This document shows positions 61,994 to 64,000 of a DNA stretch of 64,000 nucleotides, piece by piece. The notes beneath the pieces are model-generated. The model ran no database searches. It was not told the origin of the DNA and saw only the letters and a program-made list of their open reading frames with translations. The stretch's first letter is position 1. Each line of letters starts with the position of its first letter. Source of the DNA: Spirosoma profusum (lineage in GTDB: Bacteria; Bacteroidota; Bacteroidia; Cytophagales; Spirosomataceae); contig NZ_JACWZY010000016.1 in assembly GCF_014699005.1 (NCBI RefSeq), positions 112,264 to 176,263 of the forward strand. Direction: 5' to 3'. The position numbers and the translations under genes were made by a program.

Positions 61994-63700
61994 ATGAAGA
62001 CAATTAGTACGAACACTGTAGCCTATGTATTAATGGTATTACTACTAGGTCTGGAGAGTGCCTATGGGCAAATCAGGCTGGGGCCGCCAGCATCAGGAGG
62101 AGCGCTGGATGGGTCCTCTTCTTTAGAGGTAAAATCAGGCCCTTATCCGAGCGGCAGTCCGTATAGAGGTTTGTTATCGCCAGTCGTATCAACTACCCAG
62201 CGCGACCAGATTCAGAGTCCAGCGAAAGGCTTGCTCATTTTCAACACATCAACCAATCAGATCGAGGTAAATACAGGATCACCCACTGCACCTGTCTGGT
62301 CGGCGGGTGGATCGGCCAATAGTGGCGCTAATGCTTGGAATCTCAATGGTAATCCTAACCTGACAAGTTCAAGTTATCTGGGTACACCTACTACACCTGG
62401 TCAGGTAATACCCATTAATTTCAAAATTAATAATGGAAGAGCGGGGTATATTGACGCGGTTAAGTTCAATCTTGCTTTTGGCGCTCTTACACTAAATGAA
62501 GCGTCTACTGGACAAGGTAATACGGCTCTTGGAGGGTTTACGTTACAGGCAATGAATACAAATGCCAGTTTTAACACGGCAGTAGGCTATAGGGCAATGT
62601 TTGCTAACCTTACGGGCTTTGCCAATGTCGCTTCCGGATCATTTACGCTGGAACATAATACGACTGGGCATGATAACACAGCCATGGGTAATGGCGCTCT
62701 ACGGGAAAATACGGGTGGAAATTATAATACGGCGATAGGTACGGGTGCCTTAGTAGATAATACAACAGGTTTTGAAAATGTCTCGATCGGTGGTGCTTCG
62801 TTGCGTTATAATAATACAGGTTATTCAAACGTAGCAGTTGGCCAGGATGCACTGACGTATAATACGAATGGAGCCAATAATGTGGCTGTCGGATCTTCTG
62901 CACTTTATAATAGTGCGTCCAATGATAACGTAGCAGTCGGTACGCTGGTTATGTTTAATAACACAACAGGCAGGTCTAATACAGCCCTAGGTGTATTAGC
63001 TGGTCAGAACAACACTGTTGGTGGTTATAATGTGTTTCTGGGCATAAATGCAGGTGTCAATAATGCAGGTTTAAGTAGTAACAATACGTATGTAGGGGTG
63101 AATGCTGGTGTCTCTAGTTCCGCAGTAACCACAAATAATTCAAGTTCTCTGGGCTATGAAGCTCGGGTTAATGCCGATAATCAGATTCAATTGGGTAATA
63201 TCAATATTACCTCACTACGTTGCAAAGTACAACTGACTGTTACGTCGGATAAGCGGATTAAGGAAAACGTACAATCGAATGTGCCGGGACTAAATTTTAT
63301 TACAAAACTTAATCCGGTTACGTATAACATTAACAAGTTGAAAGAAGCTCAGTTAATTGGTTATACATCCGACGATATTCAGGAAGATAGGTCGCTTCAT
63401 ACAGGATTTCTGGCGCAGGATGTTGAAACAGCTGCCAAATCAGTAGGGTACGATTTCGAAGGCATTCACACAGAAAAAGGCGGGACAGCCGCAGAAGGTG
63501 GGAAATATTATACCCTGGGGTATTCGCTTTTTGTAGTACCTCTGGTTCAGGCCGTAAAAGATCTGAACTCAGAAGTAGAAACCCTCAAAGCCAAACTGCA
63601 AAAGCAGGAATCTGACTACAACCAGTTAGCGGCCCAGGTTAAGCAGATGCAGGCGCTCTTGGGTGTCAAAACGGAATCGACTTCTAAAGCAGGGAATTGA
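61994..63700 (+). CDS. Secreted YadA-head-like protein with peptidase S74/tail-spike chaperone domain
   Basis: A 568-residue exported protein. Signal peptide (to about residue 25, ESAYGQ). Residues 170-400 contain around ten repeats of about 22 residues of the form N-T-A-x-G-x-x-A-L-x-x-N-T-T-G, like the YadA beta-roll. The C-terminus holds the S74 intramolecular chaperone domain (VTSDKRIKENVQSNVPGLNFITKLNPVTYNINKL, then GFLAQDVETAAKSVGYDF), with its catalytic Ser in TSDKRIKEN. A coiled coil (EVETLKAKLQKQESDYNQLAAQVKQM) ends the protein. Trimeric fibre assembly followed by auto-cleavage is inferred. It shares repeats with the protein at 16022. Confidence 0.88.
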   Translation: MKTISTNTVAYVLMVLLLGLESAYGQIRLGPPASGGALDGSSSLEVKSGPYPSGSPYRGLLSPVVSTTQRDQIQSPAKGLLIFNTSTNQIEVNTGSPTAPVWSAGGSANSGANAWNLNGNPNLTSSSYLGTPTTPGQVIPINFKINNGRAGYIDAVKFNLAFGALTLNEASTGQGNTALGGFTLQAMNTNASFNTAVGYRAMFANLTGFANVASGSFTLEHNTTGHDNTAMGNGALRENTGGNYNTAIGTGALVDNTTGFENVSIGGASLRYNNTGYSNVAVGQDALTYNTNGANNVAVGSSALYNSASNDNVAVGTLVMFNNTTGRSNTALGVLAGQNNTVGGYNVFLGINAGVNNAGLSSNNTYVGVNAGVSSSAVTTNNSSSLGYEARVNADNQIQLGNINITSLRCKVQLTVTSDKRIKENVQSNVPGLNFITKLNPVTYNINKLKEAQLIGYTSDDIQEDRSLHTGFLAQDVETAAKSVGYDFEGIHTEKGGTAAEGGKYYTLGYSLFVVPLVQAVKDLNSEVETLKAKLQKQESDYNQLAAQVKQMQALLGVKTESTSKAGN

Positions 63701-64000
63701 TACTTGCTGATTGAACAGCTTTGTTACGTTACAGTTCAACGTAGTGGTCCTGTTAGCTCGAATCCTAAAGTCGTTTAGGATTGATTCGAGTTAACAGGAC
63801 CACTACGTTATTGGGTACACTAATTTCAAATCAGCAGTCTAACAACTGGTCCATTCCAGGTTCCCTGCTTAATCACTTGGTAGTGGCTTAATTGCGTTTA
63901 TCGGCAAAGAAAATTTGATTGATGAACAGACCGATTACTGCGTCGTGAATGAGGATTGACTTTGAGAAGCAAATGCTTCGGCGGGGTAGTCGTTTTAAGC
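63701..64000. other. 3' end of window: inverted repeat and nothing further
   Basis: After the S74 protein there is an inverted repeat (arms 63738-63769 and 63774-63809) containing AACGTAGTGGTCCTGTTA; the right arm has a 4-nt insertion. The remaining 190 bp to the window end carry no frame without stops and no recognised signal. Confidence 0.6.

Noticed and set aside
63935..64000. Possible minus-strand gene end at the window edge
   Set aside because: The frame has a stop within two codons of the edge, so it cannot continue beyond the window.
1..64000. CRISPR arrays, rRNA, tRNA, prophage or insertion sequence with transposase
   Set aside because: No direct-repeat array with spacers, no cloverleaf or rRNA signature and no transposase or integrase was recognised on either strand; the YadA/S74 proteins stand alone without other phage genes.

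Overview
The window is chromosomal DNA from a Bacteroidota member, most likely a Cytophagales bacterium close to Spirosoma (inference). The evidence is gliding genes (gldB, gldG), a type IX secretion C-terminal sorting domain, a PorT-like barrel, LytS/LytTR two-component pairs, promoters of the -33 TTTG / -7 TAnnTTTG type, and the near absence of Shine-Dalgarno sequences. No rRNA, tRNA, CRISPR array, integrase or transposase was seen.

Layout. 1-3.8 kb: housekeeping genes (DUF4301 fragment, HAD phosphatase, omega-amidase-like nitrilase, def, ruvX, a small HhH protein). 3.8-8.3 kb: a leftward operon for a molybdenum hydroxylase, with the 2Fe-2S subunit, the molybdopterin subunit and the maturation factors XdhC and MocA-like. 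8.5-14.5 kb: two tandem CE1-like esterases, gldG and a Cys-type sulfatase. 14.8-17.4 kb: an ECF sigma factor and two secreted surface proteins. 17.9-22.4 kb: alpha/beta hydrolase, SDR, a wrecked medium-chain dehydrogenase and a LytS/LytTR pair. 22.8-26.7 kb: aspartic protease with PDZ, DoxX-like protein, NmrA-like and SnoaL-like proteins. 27-30 kb: GntP permease plus galactarate dehydratase. 30-36 kb: two type-B carboxylesterases, YceI and a dienelactone hydrolase. 36-45 kb: a Nudix-type regulator facing a twin of small secreted proteins and a GH106 rhamnosidase, then a second two-component pair. 46-53 kb: DUF2279 protein, a membrane-anchored MutS homologue, Fur, ABC exporter, gldB and a barrel protein. 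53.5-57.1 kb: a partial histidine operon (hisH-hisA-x-GNAT-hisF) headed by a His-rich leader peptide and a terminator. 57-64 kb: DUF72 protein, valS, a HAD phosphatase and an S74 tail-fibre-like surface protein.

Two features stand out. The first is a textbook-like histidine attenuator: a consensus Bacteroidetes promoter, a 15-codon leader with five His codons, and a strong intrinsic terminator in front of hisH. The second is a dense population of long intergenic inverted repeats of at least six families. The main family has eight copies sharing fixed tips (TTTTTGTCATnCTGA) and a fixed inner core (AAGnATCTTAA), separated by a variable but arm-matched mid-stem. The pentamer ACGTA/TACGT is also strikingly frequent in all reading frames and between genes.
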